Shown here: one piece after another, positions 34,501-43,480 of the stretch | Layout: each line of letters opens with the position of its first letter | How positions within the stretch are numbered: the stretch's first letter is position 1 | Assembly (NCBI GenBank): GCA_949316235.1 | Contig: OX438757.1 | Coordinates: forward strand, 8,736,657-8,800,656 | Direction of reading: 5' to 3' | Origin: Oegoconia quadripuncta | Taxonomy: Eukaryota > Arthropoda > Insecta > Lepidoptera > Autostichidae | DNA: 64,000 nucleotides | The notes under the pieces: generated by a model | Databases searched by the model: none | Seen by the model: the letters and a program-made list of their open reading frames with translations, nothing else | What the model was told of the DNA's origin: nothing | Made by a program: the position numbers and the translations under genes

Positions 34501-36910
34501 GTTTCATTTTTGCGTGCTTTTATGTTCTATGTGCCAGATGTATTTATTAATAGCAGGATGGTGTATAATTCACCGTATTAGCCATAAAAAACTTAAACAC
34601 TTAATAACCTATTTTACTTAAAGTGTTTTGTCAATTTCTTTCAAAAATTTATTTACTTAGGTATATATATTAAAATGCAATATAAATCAATTTTTTGCTT
34701 TTTTGTTTTTCTTATTGTACTTTTGTAAACTTCTTCGCGTTTTTCCCTCCCTTAGTTTTATTTCGTGCAGTGAGTTTTTTTTATGCACATCGAGGTTAGC
34801 ACTACTTTTACTATTTTTCTGGAGCGACCAAGTGATTCTCGTAATGTCTCCAGATTGCGTCGCGGGATGTGATTGGTCGATTGTATGGACATAGAACACT
34901 CAAGCAGGACGATGTAGAATATAAAACAAACACTGGAGATAGAACAAATAAGCACATTTTCATTAAATTGTCGTGTTATAAATAAATTTAAATTATATTT
35001 TTTGTTGTTTTAAAGAACAAAGTTTTAAATCTCACTTAGCCATTAGGATTGAAATTTAAGTCTGAACAATCCTGCATTTAAAGTTAATTTTCGACGAATT
35101 TGGTCTATAGGACAAATAAGCACTGAGGGAACGATATGGTGTTTGCGAGGCTGTCCTTTGCCATGTTTGATGGAATTCGTTTCGGCCGCTTCGAAGATAT
35201 TTAGCTTTCAACACTCGGTTTTTTTAGCTATATGACCTTTTGTCTGGGCTTTTCTACATTATCAGTTTAAGTATTAATTACTATTTCTAGTATGTACCTA
35301 AGGCGTAAACACCAAAAATAAAACTTTTCACAGTAACAAGAAAGAAGGCCGGCGCCGCCAAATATCATACAAGCAGCTCGAGGGTCTATGTGAATTTCTA
35401 AATTCCCATAGAAATTTAGCTTCTGGATATAACAAATCTGCATACAGTCGTGATTACACACGAAGACTGTGGCAGAAAGCTGCACGCACTCTAGACTCGG
35501 AGAGCGATGGCGCAAGAAAATATTGGAAGGGGTGGTCAATGGTGACAAAATTGTATTTAATTAAATACTTAATTCAAAAATGTCAATTAATGTATTACTT
35601 ATTATGTTAATAATATTTCAGTACTGGAAAGATTATAAGGCAAAATTAAAACGCAAAGCAGCCAGCATCCGTAATGGCATACGTCGAACTGGAGATTGGT
35701 CATCATCCGAACCGCCTTTTACTGAACTCGAAAAAAGATTTCTCAATATCATTGAAGATTTGGGATCTGACTCACCTGGTGTTCATGTGGATCCATCCAA
35801 GAATGTAATGTTGAGATTAAGTTTGTATGTTACTAAGCGTTGTAGAAACGGTGGCCCCGCTCCTGTGGTGTCAGTTAATCGTCTCATCTATTTTAAATTT
35901 CGTCATAAAAACGGGACATAATATCTCTATATCAAATAAACCACAACTCAGTTCTGGCGTGCGGTGTGATTCGTTCGAGGCGCAAATAAACGCTCCTCCC
36001 GTGCACATACCTTGAATACATGAGCGGAGTGAGGAACACAGTAGAAATTAGTACTAAAATAGATTCAATTAAAAAATAAATTAACAGGGTGAAATTTAAT
36101 TCGTGTCGTTTCTAATTACTGAAGACTTCACTCTGATTACGAACAATTTTCCACTGGGAATAATAGCCGAATTCAGCCGAAAATTGGGGGACATCCACAC
36201 TAAGGCCCGTATTAATAAACTGTTCTCAAGATTGACATGGCCTCAAGTTGACGCTTGAGAATCTGTTGCATATTAAAACAGCATCAGAAAAAATGGTCTT
36301 GAGACCGAGACGCGATCTCAATCTCAAGAACGATTTATTAATACGGGCGTTAAAGTGGTTTCAGAATGGTTTCCTTTGTACGGGTAATCGAAATACTCAA
36401 ACTCTTTCGATTTGGTTTAGCTAATGTAAAAAATGTTATAGCGCTATTTTTTCTGAACGATTAAACCGTCGACGTTACTAAAGTAAAACCAAACAAAACG
36501 TTTAGAACTATCTATGAGTATTAAAAAACACTAGACTAATTTCCGTTCAAATGATTAGTGCGTTACCAAATGTGCTTTACGTAACGTTTTTGGTAATGGT
36601 TTAGCGGTATTATCCTTCAAACTGAGCGCGATAGGCCTCTGGTCTCACTGCGTTTACATTTCTGCCCCCGTAGTATGACATCGTGCCGCGCGCGAGGTAG
36701 GGTTCGAGTTGTATGTTTCGTCCAAGTAAATGAGCATTTGTAGCGCCGTGCGGCTAGTTACACTGGTAATTTTACGGCCATCGTACCTTACATCAACGTA
36801 CATTAACTATTTTACAGGAAGCAGCACCGAATAAATCATCCAGGGACACGCCCGCACGTACTGCACGACATGCAATGCTTATAACGGATAATGCTTATAA
36901 CGGATTATAC
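28256..36910 (+). CDS. Chimeric gene: RPB5 N-terminus fused to zeste-type Myb/SANT-like modules
   Basis: The model joins ten in-frame exons plus a terminal one: 28256-28330, 28422-28510, 29897-30122, 30724-30894, 31658-32155, 32960-33202, 33278-33457, 33671-33861, 35334-35541, 35622-35804, 36818 to the TGA at 36911-36913. All borders are GT/AG and the phases match at every junction. That gives about 719 residues. Residues 1-54 copy the RPB5 start (GYLVTQD and EQFGD kept). Three SANT-like modules follow, each with an N half (QLEVLCEFLKSHRNIA type), a C half (YWxDYKxKLKRKA and an FLNIxGEDLGS type end) and an acidic exon. SANT-like modules of this kind bind DNA, so a nuclear role is inferred. 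The last exon looks frameshifted. Transcription and the linkage of modules are unproven; a tandem set of separate genes is the alternative. Confidence 0.7.
29897..32155 (+). CDS. SANT-like module 1 (three exons)
   Basis: Exons 29897-30122, 30724-30894 and 31658-32155. The first completes the RPB5 exon 2 codon (phase 2) and carries SCSQLEVLCEFLKSHRNIAF, then MWQRITHSLNSM and WREWAS. The second begins YWIHYKKKLKRQGA. The third is a 166-residue acidic exon with four or five imperfect repeats of about 20 residues (DHDEHPLQTAEDSDNISS type), a possible SUMO-interacting motif TIVVSDDD, and a basic end RRELHRRRRELQ. The domain style is that of zeste/Myb-SANT-like proteins common in moths. The conserved tryptophans needed for the SANT core are present (MWQ, SWREW, YW). 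Confidence 0.8.
31270..31578 (-). mobile_element. Two SINE fragments in the module 1 intron
   Basis: 31290-31401 has the B box GGGTTCGAATCCCGCGAGG and the ACCGATTGGTGTAGTGGAT head. 31436-31578 is a family E piece (reverse B box GGTTCGAATTCC, ACCTGTTTGGTGAAGTGG head). They lie back to back between the SANT-C exon and the acidic exon. Confidence 0.75.
32960..33861 (+). CDS. SANT-like module 2 (three exons)
   Basis: Exons 32960-33202, 33278-33457 and 33671-33861. The N half has QLMVLCKFLSSHRSLAF and MWQRVTRTLNSTGEGAIKNW; the C half starts YWIDYKGKLRRKAG and ends with ERRFLNIMGEDLGSDL. The acidic exon keeps SDNDTDNSGSSS (compare SDDDTDNSGNSE in module 1) and a sumoylation-like IKTE. Reading through gives a TAA at 33863-33865, but an AT/GTAAGA donor just before it (exon end 33861, phase 2) fits the phase-2 acceptor of module 3. 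An alternative N-half acceptor near 32986, also phase 2, is homologous to that of modules 3 and 4. Confidence 0.8.
34168..34225 (-). repeat. LINE 3' end fragment (same family as 12844-13675)
   Basis: The reverse complement of the last 50 or so bases of the LINE ending near 13675 (CAATGTAGGATACAAAAATA block) is found here in an intron. Confidence 0.75.
34259..35130. mobile_element. Non-autonomous DNA element with 22-bp inverted ends
   Basis: 34259-34280 and 35109-35130 are perfect inverted repeats (CAGTGCTTATTTGTCCTAT core). Internal variants (GAACAAACATGCAC, GAACAAATAAGCAC) act as subterminal repeats. It is about 870 bp, lies inside the intron between modules 2 and 3, and has no transposase frame. 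Confidence 0.7.
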
Positions 36911-37136
36911 TGAAGTTCTATTACAGGGGGCACAGGACAGTATCAGAAAAAGCACTAGCGATGCCGGTGACGATGACGACGCTCATCACGTTGGATGTTC
37001 TAGTGGATCGGATGTTGGGTCTGGTGTAGATCAGCCTACTGGTTCTCTGGCAACCGAGTCTGAAACTGATTGCTTCGATTCAGGGAGAACGCCGGCCCAA
37101 AGGTATCGACCGCGACATCGTTTGCTAATAGTTTAA
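35334..37136 (+). CDS. SANT-like module 3, last exon frameshifted
   Basis: Exons 35334-35541, 35622-35804 and 36818 onward. The first starts in phase 2 and carries QISYKQLEGLCEFLNSHRNL, then YWKGWSM. The second starts YWKDYKAKLKRKAAS and ends GVHVDPSKN. The acidic exon starts EAAPNKSSRDT but holds an exact 16-bp duplication (36874-36889 and 36890-36905) that leads to TGA at 36911-36913. In the frame that a single copy would give, the acidic reading (SDAGDDDDAHH, ATESETDCFDSG) runs to TAA at 37134-37136. The residual open frame shows that the break is recent. Confidence 0.75.
36086..36430. mobile_element. Foldback family G copy with nested MITE (36201-36352)
   Basis: The outer sequence (AATTCGTGT, CCGAATTCAGCCGAAAA, TTTCAGAATGGTTT, GGGTAATCGAAA) parallels 40285-40620. 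At the point where 40285-40620 reads TCCATACTGAAGGTGG, this copy carries a 152-bp element with GGCCCGTATTAATAAA inverted ends, so the inner element inserted later. Confidence 0.75.
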
Positions 37137-37267
37137 GAGATAGTATTAGAAACTGATACTAAGACAACGGCCTTTCGTGAAGATGTAGTGAGCGACATGA
37201 AAATTGTAATACTTCTTTATTTGTTGAAAAACGATAGGTTTATATATTCGATTGCGCGAGTATGCGT

Positions 37268-37779
37268 GAATGTGTATATATGTGTTTGTAACAAGCATGA
37301 ACATGTAAGGGGCAACGGCTTGACCTGAATGTGTGTGTTTGTAACAAGCATTTTAACGTGTAACGGGCAACGGCTTGACTTGTATGTGTGTCTGTTTGTA
37401 ACGAGCATTAACACGTCAGGGGCAACGGCTTGAAGTGTATGTGTGTCTGTTTGTAACGAGCATTAACACGTCAGGGGCAACGGATTGATGAGTATACACA
37501 AGCATTAACGGGCAACGGCTTGACGTGAATGTGTGTTTGAAACAAGCATTAACGTGTCAGGGGCAACGGCTTGACGTGTATATATGTCTGTTTGTAACGA
37601 GCATTAACACGTCAGGGGCAACGGATTGATGTGTATGTGTGTGTTTGTAACAAGCATTAACGGGCAACGGCCTGACGTGAATGTGTGTTTGAAACAAGCA
37701 TTAACATGTCAGGGGTAACAGCTTGACATGAATGTGTTTGTTTCTAACGAGCATTAACATGTAAGGGGCAAGGGCTTGA
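37268..37779 (+). repeat. Minisatellite, about ten units of 35-60 bp
   Basis: The repeating blocks are GTGTGTTTGTAACAAGCATT, AACRYGTCAGGGGCAACGG and CTTGACGTG. Units vary by loss of the ACGTGTCAGG block. It lies directly after module 3 and has no coding frame across it. Confidence 0.9.
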
Positions 37780-38641
37780 AATTATTTTACAGTCGCAATG
37801 GACACATAGAGGGGGCAATGTCCGTTTGGAACACAGATTACCCCCAATAGATTCCGCATGATGGACAATTTGTACTTGCATGAAGTGACCATTTTAGGCG
37901 GTAGGTGCCGGTTGCGGGAGACGAAACAAATGCGACGTGATTGGCTATGTCAAGGTTACACTACTCCGTAGTGATGTGACTGTGTAATAAAAAATGTCGA
38001 TATTTTTTTACACGATTAAGTATATTATAAAAGGATAGAGTCGATTTGGGGTCGAATTCACACTGAGCGCTATTTCGTGCGTCGATGTTTTAAAATTATA
38101 GAATCTATTCCATAGGCGTAGATTCTAAAAGATCGAGTGTCACAGAGGACGGTGCGAAATGAGACCGAGCGTCGACTCGCAAATTCGTACATTCGTGCGA
38201 ATTCATTCTTTGGGATAATTCAGGGAGACGCGGGGCAAATAAAACAAATGCTATACTATGAGAGGGTTCATATCGCACGTAGCGAGCGACCAGCTCATGA
38301 ACGCTCACATATAATAGCATTAGGTTTAATTTGACTGGGCGACGCGTGGCTCCACGCGTTGTGCATTGCCCCGTTTCCCTGAACGAGCCTTAAGGCCACA
38401 AACTGGACAACCGACAGCAGGTAGGGAAGCGATAGTGGCGGCGATGACGAGGAAGTCGGCGCCCGCGATTTGATCGAATGCATTTTATATGTAACTATTC
38501 TCGATGGTAGCGATGACAGTTGCGCGATCTACCCACTCGTCGAGAACAATAAACCTAGCATTAGACCGCCACCGCCGCCGTTTGCTGTCAGTTGTCGTTC
38601 AGTTTGTGGCCTAATAATTAATTAAACATTTTGATGGGGGG

Positions 38642-38815
38642 ACGCCAGCGAGTTGATCTTTGAGGTCACTTTTCGTGTTCATGTATTAATCGTACGATTT
38701 TATTTTCACCACGTTCGATTAAGTACGTGAACACCCAAAACAAAATTGGCGTAAAAAAATAATACAATTAATACATGAACACGAAAAGTGACCTCAAAGA
38801 TCAAATCGCTGGCGT
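38642..38815. repeat. Inverted repeat, about 49-bp arms
   Basis: 38642-38690 and 38767-38815 are reverse complements with about two differences (core GATCTTTGAGGTCACTTTTC), separated by 76 bases. Confidence 0.85.
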
Positions 38816-38919
38816 GTCGAGGTCTATTAACGGAGACAATTCTGGGAACAGCATCATGTTGCTGACACAATTGACAATGCAATAACATTGTCATCGCTTT
38901 CTATTATTACATTCTATTC

Positions 38920-39182
38920 TACAGCCTGTTTCCTAGGTCCCCCTAATGCCGAAAGGGGATGATTCTACCCATCAATATGAACAACTTTTACTATGGGACC
39001 AACTTCGAATTCGCGAAAAAAAATCTACTGTTCCATAGAAAAAGTTCATACCTACTCGACAAAAATGTATGCAACAGCTAATTTTTTTTTCGCGAATTCG
39101 ATGGTCCCGTAGTAAAAGTTGTTCATATTGATGGGTAGAATCATCCCCTTTCGGCATTAGGGGATATGAAACAGGCTGTATA
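38920..39182. mobile_element. MITE with about 95-bp inverted arms
   Basis: The ends TACAGCCTGTTTC and GAAACAGGCTGTA begin long arms sharing CCTAATGCCGAAAGGGGATG and CATCAATATGAACAACTTTT, inverted. There is a short unique middle and no coding capacity. Confidence 0.9.
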
Positions 39183-40048
39183 TGTACCTATATACCAAGT
39201 TCTAACTCAATCGAATACCAGGAAATGTATCAAATGTAACTTGTATGATTTTATATAACACAGACAGACACCACCGGGATAGGTGAATGAAACTAAATAA
39301 AAGCTTGAAATACTTTCGATCGACCACTTTCATCCTAGCCTTAATTTATTTTACAAGTAGAATATCGATAGCGATCAGACCCATCCGACTTACTACACTA
39401 GCGTTACACGCGCCAATGACAAAAAGAGATGAACATAGTAATTATAGTAATGAGAGAAAGGGATCATTCAAGAAAGACATCAACGCGAGCTAAAATTTTT
39501 CATCTGCAACCGTTTTATGTCCATTATAACTCGATCTCCGCGAAATATAAAATAAATAATAATTTAACTTACCGATGGAAAGTAATGTTATCCTTCTTGA
39601 AGCTGGACGTCCTCGAGTTCTTTCCACACCATTTTACGACACAGGTTGACATTTTTCAGTAATTCAAAGCTCAAAAAATACGTAAGAAAGTTATTTAAAA
39701 TTACGTACACACAGATCCCATACTTGGTCGGTACTGAAGTGGCTTAATCAAGTAATTATTTACATCAGTGCAAAATCATAGATGAGTGGCGCGCGCCGTA
39801 GGCCCTGTATGCGGTATCTATTGGGGGTAATCTGTGGTTGGGAATAATTTCGTGTAAGGAGTATTACGTATTGTCAGAGTTGTCACAAATACCTAGGCCC
39901 AGGGTTATTATGACTCCCGTGACCTATCTCTCGGATTAGAAATTCAATAATAATAAATGTCTTTCGATACAAACACTACCTACCTACTTACAAATTTGTG
40001 TTTATTATTACTAAATAATAATTATAATGTTGTAAATAACTTTCACAG

Positions 40049-41377
40049 AAAAAAGAAACCTGGGCGCCGTCGACATCGTGTTACTTACAGCCAGCTAAAG
40101 GTTCTATATAAATTTTTAAATTCGCATAGAAATATAGTTTGTAGACCTAATAAAACACCTAAAGAGCGTGAACATTCACGGAGATTGTGGCAGAGAGTTA
40201 CACACACTCTGAATTCCATGGGTGAAGGCGCAATAAAAAAGTGGGCAGGGTGGTCGAAGGTAATAAATAATATAATTTATATACGCGGTGAATTTGAATT
40301 CGTGTAATTCCCGTTAACTGGTGACGCCGCTCTGATCACAAACACCTTCCCCCAACATTTTCGATTACGTACCTTTACAAAGTAAACCATGCTTAAACAA
40401 CCTTTAGTATGGATGTCCGACAATTGTCGGCTGGTGACTCCACTCCTGATTAAAAACAACTTTCCATTAGGAACCACAGCCGAATTCAGCCGAAAAAGTT
40501 GGACTTCCATACTGAAGGTGGTTTTAGAATGGTTTACTCTGCATGGGTAACCGAAAATTTTTGAATATTTTTTTTTGACACCAGTAAACACCAGTAAACA
40601 GGAATTACACGAATTCAACCTATTTTCGATTTATGTACAATAATTAATAAGATAGTAATATTTCAGTACTGGAACGACTATAAGGCAACATTGAAACGTA
40701 AAGCGGCTGGTATTCCCAATAGTAGAAGAAGGCAAGCTGCAGATGGACCATCATCCAAACCGATTCTCAGTGAAATCGAAAGAAGATTCCTCAACTTGAT
40801 GGGAGATTTAGGATCTGGCTTGCCTCATGTTGACGTGGATCCATTCATGAATGTAATGTTGGAAGTTTATGTATTGTGTATCTAAATATTATTTTTTAAT
40901 TTCATAATTGCATAAATAAATATTTTTGCACTTACACACAGCGCCATCTAGTTCCACACTAAGGCCCGTATTACATCGCATCGATCTCTGCTTGATGACG
41001 GTTAAAAAGGGACAGCTTTATGTAACTTGTATAGTGGCATCTCTTTCTAACTATGCTCAAGCACAGATCTACGCTTGAGCAACATTCTGAAATACGGGCA
41101 CGAATACCAGATGCTTGATAAAATATATAATTTTTTGTAAATAAATAGATTATATAAATAATGAACATCGATTACTCGCTTACACATGTCTGTATTCATC
41201 ATACAAACATATACCCCTAGTGGGATAGAAACCTGCGACTTTTTAGCATAACAGTCACAGTTTCTAACCACTACACCAAACAGTTCCCCACCCAAAATAA
41301 TAATAAAGATGTATTGGTTCTTTCAGAGAGCACAGCGAGACGAATCTGCAGAGGCTACTATGATGAGTCAAGACTAA
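40049..41377 (+). CDS. SANT-like module 4 (two SANT exons and a possible terminal exon)
   Basis: Exons 40049-40259 (phase-2 start; RVTYSQLKVLYKFLNSHRNI, LWQRVTHTLNSMGEGAIK) and 40667-40852 (YWNDYKATLKRKAAG, ERRFLNLMGDLGSGL). A third exon at 41327 (after TTCTTTCAG) would add 16 residues and stop at 41375-41377. A shifted acceptor two bases later would instead run to a GTATG donor at 41384 and join the acidic exon at 43104 in frame. The link back to module 3 is not clean: the candidate donor at the end of the module 3 acidic reading has the wrong phase. Module 4 may belong to the same transcript, a second gene or a relic. Confidence 0.7.
40285..40620. mobile_element. Foldback family G, intact-looking copy
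   Basis: The left end GAATTCGTGTAATTCCCGTT and the right end GGAATTACACGAATTCAACC are inverted. It lies in the intron between the two SANT exons of module 4. No coding frame. Confidence 0.8.
40913..41287 (-). mobile_element. SINE family E split by a MITE family B insertion
   Basis: The SINE body (GCGCCATCTAGTTCCACACT ... CCAGATGCTTGATA) is interrupted at 40962-41103 by a family B element with GGCCCGTATT/AATACGGGC ends. The SINE B-box side follows to 41287. The insertion is therefore younger than the SINE. Confidence 0.85.
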
Positions 41378-41749
41378 CTAGAGGTATGAACAACGTAATT
41401 AATATATTATTTATCATCATCACTTAGCCTGTGTCTAATTCATTCCGGGACTGAGTCGTCAACGTGACAAAATGTCCAGTGGAAAATGTTTAATGGTCAT
41501 AAAGTACGAGTGTTAAAACGTACAAATGTCAAAGCGTATAAAACGAAATAGCCACAATGTTTTTGTGACAAATAATGTTATTGCTAAATTGTATACGAGT
41601 TAGAATTGGTATACGTCAAAATGTCCAAGCATTAATCACTGCTGAACATAGGCCTCTCCCAACGATTTTCATTTGGATCGGCCTTTTGTCGCCTGCATCC
41701 AGCGACTACAAGTAGAGAGATGAAGTGTTTATTTGTCACACATCTACTC

Positions 41750-41896
41750 AGGCCCGTATTTCAGAATGTTACCCAAGCAGAGATCTCGAGGAAAGTTAAA
41801 AAGGGACAGCTTTATGTAACTTGTACAGTGGCACCTCTTTCTACCTATGCTCAAGCGCAGATTTACGCTTGAGGAACATTCAAAATACGGGCCTAA
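41750..41896. mobile_element. MITE family B, copy 3
   Basis: GGCCCGTATTTCAGAATGTT at the left and ACATTCAAAATACGGGCC at the right, with inner CAAGCAGAGATCT and GCTTGAGG blocks. Confidence 0.85.
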
Positions 41897-41969
41897 GTCT
41901 TGAAAGAATTTCTATGAAACTTAAAAGGTAGGTACCAGCTACAGAACATGTCTATTAATAACTAAAATT

Positions 41970-42120
41970 CTGAATCTTGAGAAAGAGATGTCATCAGCAA
42001 ACAATACCATCTCGTGTCTTTCCTTAGCGAGGTGAGGTAAATCGTTGACATAAACTAAAAATAGGAATGGTCCCAGTATTGAACCCTGCGGTACGCCCAT
42101 GCTAATTTTAACAACTGAAG
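41970..42120 (-). pseudogene. LINE reverse transcriptase fragment
   Basis: The minus strand reads GVPQGSILGPFLFLVYVNDL followed by the catalytic-loop FADDISFS. These are the finger and YADD-type motifs of jockey-like LINE reverse transcriptases. Only this short piece is preserved. Confidence 0.85.
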
Positions 42121-42532
42121 CATATGTGTTCTGCAGCAGGACAGTAGTCGCAAGCCACCTTCTTCAGTTCGTCTATCACCACCAAATCGTGGTCGTTTTT
42201 TGAGAACGACTGGCCTGCACATCTAATGCGATTTTTGTTTTAGAATTTAATTAAATTTTTCGTATGTATCTCACTCAAAACTACGGCTTAGTAGAACGGA
42301 GTATCCATAAAATTAACTCTTAACATTTCCCTACACTTTTACTCTTTAACCTTCCTTTGTATCTCTAATTATGATGTCAGTAGTTAAACGTAGATGAGTG
42401 ATGTACTCGCAACCCAGTTGATATGGATGCTTAATCCGCCCCAATCCAAAACCTTGAAGATATCCTTCAGTGCAGCAGTGGACAGGATACGATCATAATA
42501 TGATGATGTTCATCTTTTGATACGTGTATACC

Positions 42533-43082
42533 GCATGAGTTTTTTTACTGTAAGGAAAAAAAATAGGCCATAGGTAAATGAAATAGAAGGTACTTGACCA
42601 TAGGTAGATTTTTTGTTTTTTTAAAAAATATCATCGAATAAAGCGTTAATTGTGTCATTTGAAGGTCGCATTTGTAGCCTATTCCACATTATTACCTACA
42701 TCTTAATATCTTAATATCTTTATTGTACACAAAATCGTTACAGAAATATGCATTGTATATAAAATGTACAAAGGCGAGCTTAACTCCGATAGAGTTTTCT
42801 ACCAGCAAACCTTAGAGATACATAGTGTTTATTAGATTGGGCAGAAAATAGTGTACACAACAATTGAAAATTATTTATAATAAATACATCATTAAATTAA
42901 ATAAAATAAAGTTGGAGAAAATATGAGATCCAAATAAATTTGGCATGATTGGAAACCTACGAATCCCGCCAGTCGCATATAAATCACGGACCGGCGCGTG
43001 CGATTTGGTAAAAAAAAATTAAACTGTCTATGCCAATAACTTCTATTTCACTTTTATTGCAGTAAAAAGAAACTCATCCGGT
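42533..43082. mobile_element. MITE family C, interrupted by a retroposon fragment
   Basis: The outer ends (TGAGTTTTTTTACTGTAAGG and AGTAAAAAGAAACTCATCC) match 25288-25670. The centre is interrupted (about 42705-42955) by the family D fragment also seen at 16356-16432. Its right end stops about 20 bases before the acceptor of the exon at 43104. Confidence 0.8.
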
Positions 43083-43103
43083 AAATAGTTATTTTTGTTG
43101 CAG

Positions 43104-43324
43104 GAGCATCAAATACATTATCCGTGGATGACACATCTATACTGCTTGTAGTGGGACACGATGAAGACCCATTACAGGTTTTTCAGACCAGTGTCAGCAT
43201 GACCACTGACAGATGTGTTAGTGATCATGATGATAATAACGTTGAAATGGTACGGACACATTCAGCTAAGGCTGCGTCGGGTTTCGATGCAGGGATTACA
43301 ACGGTGGTGCAAAAGTGTCAATAG
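43104..43324 (+). CDS. Terminal acidic exon of the SANT array
   Basis: After a TTTTTGTTGCAG acceptor the frame reads DDTSILLVVGHDEDPLQVFQ and ends AGITTVVQKCQ at a TAG. It matches the module 1 acidic exon (DSHILLIVAGDGENPVQT at its start, AKITAVGHFRR near its end). The start phase requires one base from the preceding exon; the alternative 41329-41383 exon supplies it. With no SANT exons directly upstream, it may be the 3' exon of module 4. Confidence 0.6.
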
Positions 43325-43480
43325 AAATTCTTCATGTTGACTGCAGGGGTTGCACGGCAAATGTTAGTTGACAGTTCGACACGAAGACTCCAAATCGAAA
43401 CAAAGAACAGTCGTTTATTAGCGCGTTTAGTAAACACATTAGAAGCATTGAGTAAAAATCTTAATATAATCATGTATGTA

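Larger units (their letters stand above)
37831..39838. mobile_element. Possible 2-kb element with 29-bp inverted ends
   Basis: 37831-37860 and 39809-39838 are inverted repeats around CAGATTACCCCCAATAGAT, with about two mismatches. Inside are a GC-richer segment (38040-38610) with a TATTATAAAAGG box near 38024, a hairpin (38642-38815) and a MITE (38920-39182). No transposase was recognised, so the mobile reading is tentative. Confidence 0.5.

Noticed and set aside
36891..37136. Separate small gene starting ATGCTTATAACGG
   Set aside because: Its start is the second unit of the 16-bp duplication; the frame is the continuation of the module 3 acidic exon.
37268..37779. CRISPR-like array
   Set aside because: Eukaryotic minisatellite: units are contiguous with no unique spacers.
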